64,000 bases of DNA. It comes from Hyphomicrobiales bacterium (GTDB taxonomy: Bacteria; Pseudomonadota; Alphaproteobacteria; Rhizobiales; Rhizobiaceae). The notes below the pieces were generated by a model. The model was not told the DNA's origin. It saw nothing but the letters and a program-made list of their open reading frames with translations, and made no database searches. The DNA lies in assembly GCA_900472575.1 (NCBI GenBank), contig UCIV01000003.1:124001-188000 (forward strand). Direction: 5' to 3'. Positions 34,365 through 43,586 of this stretch are shown here, piece after piece; the first letter of the stretch is position 1; every line of letters begins with the position of its first letter. Made by a program: the position numbers and the translations under genes.

Positions 34365-35381
34365 CTAGCGAGAAATGCGGTTTTCCGATCGCGGATATTC
34401 GGCCACGGCGTTCCTGAGGCTCTGGATGTCACCTGGGGTTTCCGCCATCGCGTCCTTGCGGCAGATCTTGCCGATGGTGAACAGGGGGCGGCCCTTGACC
34501 TCTTGAACGACACGGCCGAGATATTCGCCGAACACGCCCATTACGAAGAGCTGCGTGCCGGAAAAGAAGGAAATCGCGACGACGGAGCTGGCCCAGCCCG
34601 GTACGACATTGCCGACCGACCACTGGAACACGGCGTAGAACAGGATGGCGAAGGCGAACAGCGACGACATGAGGCCAAGCCAGACGGCGGCGCGCAGCGG
34701 CTTGGTGGAGAAGCTGGTCAGGGCGTCGATGGCAAGCGAGATCATCTTGCGCAGCGGATATTTGGTTTCGCCGGCAAAACGCGCATCCCGTGCATAAGGA
34801 AAGGCGGCCTGTCGCCCGCCGATCCAGCTGACCATGCCGCGGATGAAGCGGTGCCTCTCGGGCATATTGTTTAGGATATCGACGACCGGGCGCGACATCA
34901 GCCTGAAATCACCCGTATCTTCCGGAATGGCAACCGACGAGAGCCTATTCAGCAAACGATAAAAGACAGTTGCTGTCAGTCGCTTGAATGTGGTCTCTCC
35001 GGCGCGGGCAATGCGTTTCCCATAAACGACGTCGTAACCTTCATCCATAAGCCTAGCCATTAAAGGCAGCAATTCGGGAGGGTCCTGCAGGTCGGCGTCG
35101 ATCAGGAGAACGCGATTTCCCGCCGCAATGGAAAGTCCGGCTGTGGCTGCCAGCTGGTGTCCGTGATTGCGGAAAAGCTGGACGCCGACGATGCGGGGAT
35201 CATTTTGAGAAAGCGTTTCTATCATCGGCCATGTGCGGTCGGACGATCCGTCATCGACAAAGACGATCTCATAGTCCCGGGTGACCGCGGCGCAGGCTCG
35301 CGACATCCTGCCGGAAAACTCTTCCAGGACAGCCTCTTCGTTGAAGCAGGGGACGACGACGGACAGCTCGGCTCTGGTCAT
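34365..35381 (-). CDS. GT2 glycosyltransferase (dolichol-phosphate-mannose-synthase / ArnC-like)
   Basis: A 338-residue membrane-associated GT2 enzyme. It opens LSVVVPCFNEEAVLEEFSGR, has the DDGSSDRT nucleotide site and the DADLQDPPE metal site, then two C-terminal membrane helices (about 230-295). This layout fits polyprenyl-phosphate sugar synthases (GtrB/ArnC/DPM1-like), which load a sugar on undecaprenyl phosphate. The neighbouring multi-spanning protein, 9 bases downstream, could be the transferase that uses the lipid-linked sugar. The EamA transporter gene on the same strand is 77 bases downstream-to-upstream distant and may be part of the unit. Confidence 0.9.
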   Translation of the reverse strand: MTRAELSVVVPCFNEEAVLEEFSGRMSRACAAVTRDYEIVFVDDGSSDRTWPMIETLSQNDPRIVGVQLFRNHGHQLAATAGLSIAAGNRVLLIDADLQDPPELLPLMARLMDEGYDVVYGKRIARAGETTFKRLTATVFYRLLNRLSSVAIPEDTGDFRLMSRPVVDILNNMPERHRFIRGMVSWIGGRQAAFPYARDARFAGETKYPLRKMISLAIDALTSFSTKPLRAAVWLGLMSSLFAFAILFYAVFQWSVGNVVPGWASSVVAISFFSGTQLFVMGVFGEYLGRVVQEVKGRPLFTIGKICRKDAMAETPGDIQSLRNAVAEYPRSENRISR

Positions 35382-35458
35382 GCAACCAGAATAGTTTTTG
35401 CCGCTTAAGATAGAATTACTTTGCTATGTCCGGTTGCCGCCGACATATGCTGTCGATG

Positions 35459-36325
35459 TTATTTGATCCCGAGCCTGTGCTCCCGAAAGACGGTGAACAA
35501 ACCGGCCGCAACGACGATAATGGCGCCGACAATCATATTGATCGTGATCGTTTCGCCGAAGAAGATGGTTGCGACAGCGACGCTGAGCACGATCTGCAGA
35601 TAGGTGAGTGGCTGGACTTCGACGGCGGTCAGCGTCGAATAGGCCTTTATCAGGAAGAAATGGCTGGTCGCGCCGCAGACGCAGAGCGCAAACAGGGCCG
35701 GCCAGTGTTCCGGCGCGATAGGAACCCAGTAGAACGGGCCGATCGCAGCCGCGACGATCGCGCCGAAGACGCCGGTATAAAGCACGCTGGTGACGGCTGA
35801 ATCCTCGCGGCCGACAGCGCGGGTGGAGATGCCGTAGAGACCGAAGGCCAGTGCGCCTGCCAGTGGCCAGAGCAGCTGGAGATCGAACCGGACGCCGACC
35901 GGATTGAGGATGATCAGCACGCCGAAAAGGCCGACCACGATCGCGGTTCCACGCCGCCAGCCGACTTTTTCCCCCAGGAGCGGCACAGAGAGGATGGTAA
36001 TGATAAGTGGCGTCGCCTGAAGGATTGCCTGGGTCATGGCCAAGCCTGCCCCGGTATAGGCATAAACGACGATAAAGATTTCGAGCACCAGCAGCGGCCC
36101 ACGCAGCATCTGCAGGAAAGGTCTGCGGCTGACGAACGCCTTGCGTAACCCGCCGGGTGAGAACGCAGCGAAGACGATGACAAAGGCCGCAAAAGCCCAG
36201 AAGCGGATCATCGTGAAGCCGATGACCGGATATTTGTCGGCAAGGTATTTGGAGCATCCGTCCTGAATGGCGAAAATGGTTATGGCCAGCAGGACGTAGA
36301 AATAGCCAATGCTCTTGTTCTTCAT
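35459..36325 (-). CDS. EamA/DMT-superfamily transporter
   Basis: A 288-residue protein with ten predicted membrane helices in two EamA repeats (about 8-135 and 150-280), starting MKNKSIGYFYVLLAITIFA. DMT exporters move amino acids, metabolites or lipid-linked sugars; the substrate cannot be read. The start is set at MKNKSIGY because it begins the first membrane helix; the open frame runs another 131 codons upstream without a plausible protein. It could work with the GT2/membrane-protein pair downstream, for example as a sugar-lipid flippase, but that is conjecture. Confidence 0.88.
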   Translation of the reverse strand: MKNKSIGYFYVLLAITIFAIQDGCSKYLADKYPVIGFTMIRFWAFAAFVIVFAAFSPGGLRKAFVSRRPFLQMLRGPLLVLEIFIVVYAYTGAGLAMTQAILQATPLIITILSVPLLGEKVGWRRGTAIVVGLFGVLIILNPVGVRFDLQLLWPLAGALAFGLYGISTRAVGREDSAVTSVLYTGVFGAIVAAAIGPFYWVPIAPEHWPALFALCVCGATSHFFLIKAYSTLTAVEVQPLTYLQIVLSVAVATIFFGETITINMIVGAIIVVAAGLFTVFREHRLGIK

Positions 36326-36635
36326 GTGGGTGACGACTTCGGCAAGGAATGCGGACAAGGGAAACGAGCCGGGCTGTCGAAAAGGGCAGGAGGGCTGCAT
36401 CCCGGTCCTATACGGTTGTGCATCGCTTCGCCAGACCGGCCTGTCCAGCCGGAACCGATTTCTTGTCGCGGGCAAGAAAATATCGAGCGCAGGCACAACC
36501 GTTGCCGAATGTGGCGAAAAATGGACGGAATTTCTAAGACGGGCGCGGGCAGAGGAGGGCGATTTCTCGCGCTTGCCCATGCCTGCCGATAGTTTCCCCA
36601 CACCCTCATTCTCGGCCAAATTCCGGAGACACCTG
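36326..36635. other. Divergent intergenic region before the sulfate operon
   Basis: 310 bases between the EamA gene (minus) and sbp (plus). Open frames run through it from both sides but encode nothing recognisable. No clear CysB-type site or riboswitch was identified. Confidence 0.4.
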
Positions 36636-37619
36636 ATGAAACGCCTCCTTATTCTCGGCACCGCGATTGCCGCACTCTTCGTCCAGCCGGCCTTCGCGCA
36701 GGAGCAGAAGCTTCTCAACGCCTCCTATGACGTTGCCCGCGAACTGTTCGTTGCCGTCAACGAAGCCTTCGTGAAGGGCCACCCGGGCGTGACCATCGAC
36801 CAGTCGCATGCCGGCACATCGAAGCAGGCGCGGTCGATCGTCGAAGGTCTTGAGGCCGACGTGGTGACCTTCAACCAGTCGACCGATATCGATTTCCTTG
36901 CCAAGCAGGGCTTTGTTTCGACCGAGTGGACCAAGGCATTCCCGAACAATGCTTCGCCTTTCTATTCCTTCCCGGCCTTCCTGGTGCGGGCAGGAAACCC
37001 GAAGAACATCAAGGGCTGGGCTGATCTTGCCCGTGACGACGTGCATGCCGTCTTCCCGAACCCGAAGACATCGGGCAATGCGCGCTACACCTATCTCGCT
37101 GCCACCGCATGGGCGAAGGAAGAGTACAAGGACGACCAGGAAAAGATCGAGGCCTATATCACCAAGATCTTCGACAACGTTCCGGTCTTCGATACCGGTG
37201 GTCGTGCGGCAACGACGACCTTTGTCGAGCGTGGCCAGGGCGATGTGCTGATCACCTTCGAAGCCGAAACCCGCGGTATCGAGAAGCAGTTCGGCAAGGA
37301 CAAGGTCGAAAGCGTCATTCCGTCGGTCAGCCTGCTTGCTGAATTCCCGGTCGCCGTTGTCGACAAGGTTGCCAAGAAGCACGGCACCGAAGCGCTCGCC
37401 AAGAGCTATCTCGACTTCCTCTATACGGAAGAAGGCCAGAAGATCGCCGCCGAATTCGGCCATCGCGTCCATAACGAAAAGGTCGCTTCCGATTTCAAGA
37501 GCGAGTTCCCCGAGGTCCGCCTGGTCAAGGTCGACGACGTGTTCGGCGGCTGGAGCAAGATCCAGTCCGAGCATTTTGCTTCCGGCGGCACGCTCGACAA
37601 GCTCTACGGCAGCCGCTGA
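36636..37619 (+). CDS. sbp: Sulfate ABC transporter periplasmic binding protein
   Basis: A 327-residue sulfate-binding protein with a signal peptide of 21 residues ending FAQ. The fold signatures include LLNASYDVARELFVAVNEAF, GLEADVVTFNQSTDIDFLAK and FPNPKTSGNARYTYLAATAW. It captures sulfate (or thiosulfate) for the CysTWA importer encoded next. GGAGA precedes the ATG by 6 bases. A 125-bp foldback repeat sits between this gene and cysT, which may raise the relative expression of the binding protein. Confidence 0.95.
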   Translation: MKRLLILGTAIAALFVQPAFAQEQKLLNASYDVARELFVAVNEAFVKGHPGVTIDQSHAGTSKQARSIVEGLEADVVTFNQSTDIDFLAKQGFVSTEWTKAFPNNASPFYSFPAFLVRAGNPKNIKGWADLARDDVHAVFPNPKTSGNARYTYLAATAWAKEEYKDDQEKIEAYITKIFDNVPVFDTGGRAATTTFVERGQGDVLITFEAETRGIEKQFGKDKVESVIPSVSLLAEFPVAVVDKVAKKHGTEALAKSYLDFLYTEEGQKIAAEFGHRVHNEKVASDFKSEFPEVRLVKVDDVFGGWSKIQSEHFASGGTLDKLYGSR

Positions 37620-37662
37620 TTGCTCGGCAGCAGCTTTTCGCGCTAGGCTGCCACCTCCACTT

Positions 37663-37787
37663 CCTCATTCCTGTGCTCGTCACAGGAATCCTTCCAGCCC
37701 AAGTCCTTGGGCTGGAAGGAGTCTTTCGCCGCGCAGACGCGCGTCGGCTGGATCCCTGTGACATACCGTGGGGGCACAGGGATGAGG
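37663..37787. repeat. Foldback palindromic repeat (family B) inside the sulfate operon
   Basis: A 125-bp element. The outer arms CCTCATTCCTGTG and its imperfect inverse CACAGGGATGAGG enclose a perfect 14-bp-arm hairpin (37690-37719) and the segment GCCGCGCAGACGCGCGTCGG. The same outer and inner segments recur at 55514-55566 and 55685-55748. It has no coding content. Confidence 0.75.
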
Positions 37788-37862
37788 GATGCCACGAATT
37801 GCTGTATCCACCCGGCGGATTTCCATCCACCGGGTTTTGTCATGTAATAAGGAAACGACCGC

Positions 37863-38687
37863 GTGAGACGACGCAATGTCCTGCCCGGCCTGCCGCTATC
37901 GCTGGGCGTGACCCTGTTTTATGTCGGCCTGATCGTCGTGCTGCCTTTGGCTGCACTTGCGTTCAAGGCCGCGAGCCTGGGGTTTGAAGATTACTGGCGG
38001 ATCGTTTCGTCGTCACGCTCGGTGGCGAGCTATCGCGTCACGGTGCTTTCGGCGCTTGGCGCCACGACCTTCAACCTGTTTTTCGGTCTGGCGCTTGCCT
38101 GGGTGATCACACGTTACCGGTTTCCCGGCCGTCGCATCATTGATGCCGTGGTGGATCTGCCGTTTGCGCTGCCGACCGCCGTTGCCGGCATTGCTTTGAC
38201 GGCGCTATTTGCCAATAGCGGCTGGTTCGGCTCGGTGCTCGAAGGGTTCGGCATCAAGGTCGCCTATACGCCGATCGGCATCATGATCGCCATGTGTTTT
38301 ACCTCGCTGCCGTTTATCGTGCGCACCGTGCAGCCGGTGCTGGAGGATCTCGATCCGGCGCTGGAAGAGGCGGCGCAATCGCTCGGCGGATCGGACTGGA
38401 CGATCTTTCGCAAGGTCATCCTGCCGCTTCTGGCTCCGGCGCTTCTCGCCGGCGTATCGCTGTCCTTTGCCCGCTGCCTCGGTGAATTCGGGGCGATCAT
38501 CTTCATTGCCGGCAACCAGCCGATGTCGACGGAAATCACGGCATTGCTGATTTTCATCCGGCTGGAGGAATATGATTACCAGGCTGCTGCCGCGATCGCC
38601 TCGGTGCTTTTGCTTGCCGCCTTTTTCATGCTTGCCGTCACCAACTGGCTGCAGGCGCGGGCGCTGCGTTATACGGTGAAGGGGTAG
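37863..38687 (+). CDS. cysT: Sulfate ABC transporter permease CysT
   Basis: A 274-residue inner-membrane permease with six helices. The EAA loop that contacts the ATPase is LEEAAQSLGGSDWTIFRKVI, and the N-terminus LPLSLGVTLFYVGLIVVLPL is typical of CysT/CysU. It starts with GTG at 37863, with AAGGA 9 bases upstream. cysW begins 3 bases after its stop. Confidence 0.95.
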   Translation: MRRRNVLPGLPLSLGVTLFYVGLIVVLPLAALAFKAASLGFEDYWRIVSSSRSVASYRVTVLSALGATTFNLFFGLALAWVITRYRFPGRRIIDAVVDLPFALPTAVAGIALTALFANSGWFGSVLEGFGIKVAYTPIGIMIAMCFTSLPFIVRTVQPVLEDLDPALEEAAQSLGGSDWTIFRKVILPLLAPALLAGVSLSFARCLGEFGAIIFIAGNQPMSTEITALLIFIRLEEYDYQAAAAIASVLLLAAFFMLAVTNWLQARALRYTVKG

Positions 38688-38690
38688 GTC

Positions 38691-39569
38691 ATGAGCATTT
38701 TTTCCACTCGCCGCAAGCCGCCGCGTGTCGGTGATGCCCTGCTGTTTCGCCGCTCGCTGATCGGCATCGTTTTCGTGCTCGTCGCCTTCGTCATCATCGC
38801 GCCGCTGGTCATTATCGGCGTCGAGGCCTTTTCGAAGGGCTGGCAGCTTTATCGGGATACGGTCATCCATCCCGATACGCTGCATGCGGTGATGCTGACC
38901 GTGCTTGCGGCGCTGATCGCCGTGCCGGTCAATACCGTCTTCGGCATTGCCGCCGCATGGGCGATCACCAAATTCGACTTTTGGGGCAAGCGGTTTCTGC
39001 TCGTTGTGATCGAGATCCCGTTCTCCGTATCGCCCATCGTTGCCGGTGTCGCCTACCTGTTCGTCTACGGGCTGCAGGGCCTGTTCGGGCCGTGGCTGGA
39101 TGCACATGACATAAAAATCCTGTTTGCCGTTCCGGGCATCATCATCGCCTCGATGTTCGTCACCGCGCCCTTCGTGGCGCGCGAACTGATCCCGCTGATG
39201 CAGGCGCAGGGGCGGGATCTGGAGGAGGCGTCGACCTCGCTTGGCGCTTCGGGTTGGCGCACCTTTTTTTCGGTGACGCTGCCGAACGTGAAGTGGGCGC
39301 TGCTTTACGGCGTGATCCTGTGCAATGCCCGCGTCATGGGTGAGTTCGGTGCCGTCTCGGTCGTCTCAGGCAATATACGCGGCCAGACCAATACGCTGCC
39401 GCTGCATATCGAACTGCTCTATCACGACTATAACGCGACCGGTGCATTTGCCGCCGCCTCCATCCTGGCGTTGATCGCCGTCTTCACCATCATCGCCAAG
39501 GTGGCGCTCGAGCGCCAGGGTGCGGGCCGTGTCCGCAAACAGACAAATCCGGCAGAGAAAACATCATGA
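38691..39569 (+). CDS. cysW: Sulfate ABC transporter permease CysW
   Basis: A 292-residue six-helix permease that pairs with CysT. The EAA loop reads [20 protein letters not shown], and [20 protein letters not shown] is characteristic of CysW. The gene starts 3 bases after cysT and its TGA overlaps the cysA ATG in ATGA, so translation is coupled. Confidence 0.95.
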   Translation: MSIFSTRRKPPRVGDALLFRRSLIGIVFVLVAFVIIAPLVIIGVEAFSKGWQLYRDTVIHPDTLHAVMLTVLAALIAVPVNTVFGIAAAWAITKFDFWGKRFLLVVIEIPFSVSPIVAGVAYLFVYGLQGLFGPWLDAHDIKILFAVPGIIIASMFVTAPFVARELIPLMQAQGRDLEEASTSLGASGWRTFFSVTLPNVKWALLYGVILCNARVMGEFGAVSVVSGNIRGQTNTLPLHIELLYHDYNATGAFAAASILALIAVFTIIAKVALERQGAGRVRKQTNPAEKTS

Positions 39570-40588
39570 AGATCCATCTCGAAAACGTCGTCAAAACCTT
39601 CGAGAGCTTTCAGGCCGTCAAGGGCGTGTCGCTCGATATCGAAAGCGGCGAGCTGGTTGCGCTCTTGGGGCCATCCGGTTCGGGCAAGACCACGATCCTG
39701 CGCATGGTGGCGGGGTTGGAATATGCCGATGGCGGCGCGATCCATTTCGGTGATCAGGATGCGACCGACATTCCGGTGCGCGATCGAGGCGTCGGTTTCG
39801 TCTTCCAGCATTATGCGCTGTTTCCGCATATGACGGTGGCCGACAATATCGCTTTCGGCATGAAGGTGTCGAAGGTGAAGCGTGATCGGGCGGCGATCGA
39901 CAGGCGTGTGGCTGATCTTCTTCGTCTGGTGCGGCTGGAGGGGCTCGGGGACCGGTTCCCGGCACAGATTTCCGGCGGCCAGAGGCAGCGCGTGGCCCTT
40001 GCCCGTGCGCTTTCGGTCGATCCCAAGGTGCTGCTGCTCGACGAGCCGTTCGGGGCGCTCGACGCCAATGTGCGGCGCGACCTTCGCCGCTGGCTGCGCG
40101 AGATCCATTCGGAACTCGGGATCACCACGCTGTTCGTCACCCACGATCAGGAAGAGGCACTCGATCTCGCCGATCGGGTGGTGATCCTGAAGGATGGGCA
40201 GATCGTTCAGCAGGGCACGCCGCAGGAGGTGTGCCGCGACCCGAAGTCGGCCTTCGTGATGAAGTTTTTAGGCGATGCGAATGTGATTGCTGCCGAGGTG
40301 AAGGATGGCCGCGCCCATGTTGGCGGGCTTTCCGTCGAGGCTGCCGGAGTGGCCGACGGCAGGGGCGAGCTTTACGCGCGGCCGAGCGATATCGACTGGT
40401 CTGAGGAAGGGCCGGGGATTACGGCGGAGATCACCCGCGTGCTTGACCGTGCAGATGGCAGGCGGGTGCTGGCGACGACGGATGCTGGCGAGGCGCTGGA
40501 ATTCGATGTGGAGCCGGAGCGGGTGGTGAAGGCTGGGGATGCGGGGTTCGTGACGCTGCGGCGGGCGAAGGTGTTTGCTGCGGGCTGA
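39566..40588 (+). CDS. cysA: Sulfate ABC transporter ATPase CysA
   Basis: A 340-residue ABC ATPase that powers CysTW. Walker A is GPSGSGKTT (about residues 36-44), the Q-loop is [11 protein letters not shown], the signature [15 protein letters not shown], Walker [12 protein letters not shown] and the H-loop FVTHDQEEA. The C-terminal 100 residues form the regulatory TOBE-like domain seen in sulfate/maltose types. It is the last gene of the operon; no hairpin was found after it. Confidence 0.95.
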   Translation: MKIHLENVVKTFESFQAVKGVSLDIESGELVALLGPSGSGKTTILRMVAGLEYADGGAIHFGDQDATDIPVRDRGVGFVFQHYALFPHMTVADNIAFGMKVSKVKRDRAAIDRRVADLLRLVRLEGLGDRFPAQISGGQRQRVALARALSVDPKVLLLDEPFGALDANVRRDLRRWLREIHSELGITTLFVTHDQEEALDLADRVVILKDGQIVQQGTPQEVCRDPKSAFVMKFLGDANVIAAEVKDGRAHVGGLSVEAAGVADGRGELYARPSDIDWSEEGPGITAEITRVLDRADGRRVLATTDAGEALEFDVEPERVVKAGDAGFVTLRRAKVFAAG

Positions 40589-40656
40589 CAGGGGTTACAA
40601 CTCTGCTCCAGCGAGCCGCCCTTTGCGTTTCCCAAGTAGTTGGGTTATTCTTGGCG

Positions 40657-40884
40657 ATGGTCACCGTCCTGAAGCAGCACGGAATGCGATTTGTCATCTA
40701 TACGGCTGACCACGAGCCGGCGCATGCGCATGTCTTCGGCGATGGCGAAGCACGGATCGATATCGTCAATCTGTCTGTCATCACCCAGGGAGGAATGTCC
40801 GACAGGGATGTGAGGCGGGCGGTGGATGTCATCGAGGCCAACCGGCAACTGTTTCTCGACACATGGAGAAAGTATCATGGCTGA
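40657..40884 (+). CDS. DUF4160 protein (75 aa), possible toxin-antitoxin partner
   Basis: A 75-residue protein containing MRFVIYTADHEPAHAHVFG and GEARIDIVNL, the DUF4160 signature with HEPAHAHV. The start is the ATG at 40657; the frame also has a TTG two codons earlier and no good ribosome site. Its stop overlaps the start of the DUF2442 gene by 8 bases. DUF4160/DUF2442 pairs recur in bacteria and have been suggested to act as toxin-antitoxin modules (general knowledge, not proven here). Confidence 0.85.
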   Translation: MVTVLKQHGMRFVIYTADHEPAHAHVFGDGEARIDIVNLSVITQGGMSDRDVRRAVDVIEANRQLFLDTWRKYHG

Positions 40885-41290
40885 GATTAGTGACGAAGAA
40901 CTCGCGCAGGCAAAACTGAACTGGCAGGCGGAGCGTCAGGCACGCCCGTCGCCGTCATCCGTTCGTTTCGATGTAGCTTCCGAGCGGATTGTCGTCGATT
41001 TTCTCAATGGCGCTTCCTTCATCTTCCCGGCTCGCTCGATCGAGGGGCTGGAAAAGGCGACCGCCGAGGAATTGTCCGATGTCGTCTTGCTCGGCGAGAC
41101 CGGTTTGCATTGGGAGGCACTCGATCTTGACTATTCGATCGCAGGTCTGATGAGCGGAATATTCGGCAGCAAGTCCTTTATGGATGCGCGCAGGCGCGGT
41201 GGCCAGTCCCGTTCTGAGGCGAAGGTTGCAGCAAGCCGGACGAATGGCGCGAAAGGTGGGCGACCGAGGAAATCAAGCACCGGAATGTAA
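40877..41290 (+). CDS. DUF2442 protein (137 aa), partner of DUF4160
   Basis: A 137-residue protein. The N-terminal part has a helix EELAQAKLNWQAERQ. The core VASERIVVDFLNGASFIFPA, then GLHWEALDLDYSIAGLMSGI, is the DUF2442 domain. The tail GRPRKSSTGM is basic and includes an AT-hook-like GRPRK, suggesting DNA binding. GGAG lies 8 bases upstream and the start overlaps the DUF4160 gene by 8 bases, so they are cotranslated. Its DNA-binding look would suit an antitoxin/autorepressor. Confidence 0.87.
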   Translation: MAEISDEELAQAKLNWQAERQARPSPSSVRFDVASERIVVDFLNGASFIFPARSIEGLEKATAEELSDVVLLGETGLHWEALDLDYSIAGLMSGIFGSKSFMDARRRGGQSRSEAKVAASRTNGAKGGRPRKSSTGM

Positions 41291-41456
41291 CGGTTGTGAT
41301 CGGTATTGTCTGATCGGCGGCCTGCATCCTCTACCGCGCAAACCACCCATGCTTTGACTTTTTGCAGCTTACCCTATAGGGACGGCGCAAACGTTCGGCT
41401 GCGATCGTTGCAGCCAAGGCGCCAGCAGGCGCGGTACATTCCGAAAGACAACATTG

Positions 41457-43547
41457 ATGACCGATATCAACGGCGCCGTTCCGGCGATCGCGAAGGCTTT
41501 GCAGAAGCGTGGTTACGAGACGCTGACCCCCGTGCAGCTGGCAATGCTGGACCCGGCGCTCGCCACGTCCGACGCGCTGGTTTCCGCCCAGACGGGGTCC
41601 GGCAAGACGGTGGCCTTCGGCATCGCCATGGCGCCCACCCTGCTTGAAGATCGCGACAGTTTTGGCCGCGCCGCGGCGCCGCTCGCACTCGTCATTGCGC
41701 CGACCCGCGAGCTTGCCATGCAGGTGAAGCGCGAACTGGATTGGCTTTACGCCGAAGCCGGTGCCGTGATCACCTCCTGCGTCGGCGGCATGGATATCCG
41801 CAACGAGCGCCGGGCGCTGGAACGTGGCGCGCATATCGTCGTCGGCACGCCGGGCCGTATCTGCGACCATATCCGCCGCAATGCGCTCGACATGTCCGAG
41901 GTTCGGGTTGCCGTACTCGACGAAGCCGACGAGATGCTCGATCTCGGTTTCCGCGAAGACCTGGAATTCATCCTTGAATCCGCTCCGGACGAACGTCGTA
42001 CGCTGATGTTCTCGGCCACGGTTCCCGCCGCGATCGCGAAGCTTGCCAAGAGCTACCAGCGTGATGCCGTACGCATCGCGACGGCTGCCGAACAGAAGCA
42101 GCATGTCGATATCGAGTATCGCGCCCTGCTGGTCACGCCGTCCGATCGTGAAAACGCCATCGTCAACGTGCTGCGCTATTACGAAGCGCCGAATGCGATC
42201 GTGTTCTGCTCGACGCGTGCGGCCGTCAATCATCTGCATGCGCGGCTTTCCAACCGCAATTTCTCCGTCGTGGCGCTGTCGGGTGAATTGACCCAGAACG
42301 AGCGCACCCATGCGCTGCAGGCTATGCGCGATGGCCGCGCCCGCGTCTGCATCGCGACCGACGTTGCTGCCCGCGGCATCGACCTGCCGGGTCTCGAACT
42401 CGTCATCCATGCGGATCTTCCGACCAATTCCGAAACACTGCTGCACCGCTCTGGCCGTACCGGCCGTGCGGGCCGCAAGGGCGTCAGCGCGTTGATCGTT
42501 CCGGTCACCCAGCGCCGCAAGGCCGAGCGCCTGCTGTTCGGCGCCAAGGTGGAGCCGACATGGGCGAACCCGCCGTCTGCCGACGAGGTGACGGTACGTG
42601 ACGAGGAGCGGCTGTTTGCCGATCCGATCTTCACCGAAGTGACGACCAATGAAGACGAGCAGGCTCTGATCGCCAAGCTCATCGAGCGTTTCGACGCCGA
42701 AAAGCTCGCGACCGCTTTCGTCTCGCTTTATCGCGGCAAGAATTCCGCGCCGGAAGATGTCAGCGTCGTGTCTCTCGAAGCACGCAAGCCGCGCGAAGGC
42801 GGGCAGGGTGATCCGGCCTCGCGACCGCTCACCCCGCGCGGTGATTTCGGCCCGGCCGTATGGTTTTCGCTGTCTGTCGGCCGCAAGCAGCGCGCCGAAC
42901 CTCGCTGGCTGATCCCCACCATCTGCAAGAGCGGTGATCTGAGCAAGAACGAGATCGGCGCGATCAAGATGCAGGCCGACGAGACCTTTGTCGAGATTGC
43001 CGAGGCGCATGCCGACAAGTTCATGGCCAAGCTCGGCAAGGACCGGCTTATGGATCGCGGCATCCGCGTGACGCGTCTGGATGGCGCTCCGGACTTTTCG
43101 AAATTCTCTCGCGGCACGGATGACGAGGGCTTTACCAAGCGCGAAGGCCCACGCATGGACAAGCCGTGGAAGGATGGCCCGAAGAAGGAAGGTTTCCGCA
43201 AGGACAAGCCTTTCGCCAAGGACGGCCCGCGTGGCGATAAGGCCTTTGGCGACAAGCCTTTCCGTGAAAAGAAGCCTTTCAAGGATGGCGACAAGCCGTT
43301 CGGTGATGCGCCGCGCAAGGACTGGAAACCCAAGGGCGAAAAGGCCAGCGCCGAACGCCGCATGGACGACGATGTCTGGGGTGAAAAGCCGAAGGGCGAC
43401 TTTGCCAAGAAGAGCGGCGACAAGCCTTTCGGTGATAAGCCGTTCAAGAAGAAGGCCTTTGGCGACAAGCCGTTTGCCAAGGGTGATGGCGACAAGCCGT
43501 TCAAGAAGAAGCCTGCCGGTAAAGGTGGGTTTGAGAAGCGGAAGTAA
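41457..43547 (+). CDS. DEAD-box ATP-dependent RNA helicase with DbpA-like domain and repetitive tail
   Basis: A 696-residue RNA helicase. Two RecA domains (about 1-370) carry Q-motif TPVQLAML, motif I AQTGSGKT, motif II DEAD, motif III SAT and motif VI HRSGRTGRAG. A DbpA-type RNA-binding domain follows (about 460-540; VWFSLSVGRKQRAEPRWLIP). The last 140 residues are low-complexity, with many DKPF and KKPF units, very rich in Lys, Gly, Pro, Phe and Asp. The likely role is rRNA or mRNA remodelling, perhaps in the cold or in ribosome assembly. The start ATG at 41457 has only a weak ribosome site. Confidence 0.94.
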   Translation: MTDINGAVPAIAKALQKRGYETLTPVQLAMLDPALATSDALVSAQTGSGKTVAFGIAMAPTLLEDRDSFGRAAAPLALVIAPTRELAMQVKRELDWLYAEAGAVITSCVGGMDIRNERRALERGAHIVVGTPGRICDHIRRNALDMSEVRVAVLDEADEMLDLGFREDLEFILESAPDERRTLMFSATVPAAIAKLAKSYQRDAVRIATAAEQKQHVDIEYRALLVTPSDRENAIVNVLRYYEAPNAIVFCSTRAAVNHLHARLSNRNFSVVALSGELTQNERTHALQAMRDGRARVCIATDVAARGIDLPGLELVIHADLPTNSETLLHRSGRTGRAGRKGVSALIVPVTQRRKAERLLFGAKVEPTWANPPSADEVTVRDEERLFADPIFTEVTTNEDEQALIAKLIERFDAEKLATAFVSLYRGKNSAPEDVSVVSLEARKPREGGQGDPASRPLTPRGDFGPAVWFSLSVGRKQRAEPRWLIPTICKSGDLSKNEIGAIKMQADETFVEIAEAHADKFMAKLGKDRLMDRGIRVTRLDGAPDFSKFSRGTDDEGFTKREGPRMDKPWKDGPKKEGFRKDKPFAKDGPRGDKAFGDKPFREKKPFKDGDKPFGDAPRKDWKPKGEKASAERRMDDDVWGEKPKGDFAKKSGDKPFGDKPFKKKAFGDKPFAKGDGDKPFKKKPAGKGGFEKRK

Positions 43548-43553
43548 GGATCA

Positions 43554-43584
43554 GAGCATCGCCCCGGCGGTGCTCTTTCTTTTT
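43554..43584 (+). terminator. Terminator after the DEAD-box helicase gene
   Basis: 9-bp stem GAGCATCGC/GCGGTGCTC (one wobble) with a CCCG loop, followed by TTTCTTTTT. Confidence 0.85.
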
Positions 43585-43586
43585 GT

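Noticed and set aside
36309..36635. 109-codon extension of the sulfate-binding protein to the left
   Set aside because: The signal peptide begins at 36636 with a good ribosome site; the upstream residues are Arg/Gly-rich noise.
41331..43010. 559-codon minus-strand frame opposite the DEAD-box helicase
   Set aside because: Antisense shadow; the plus strand carries all helicase motifs.
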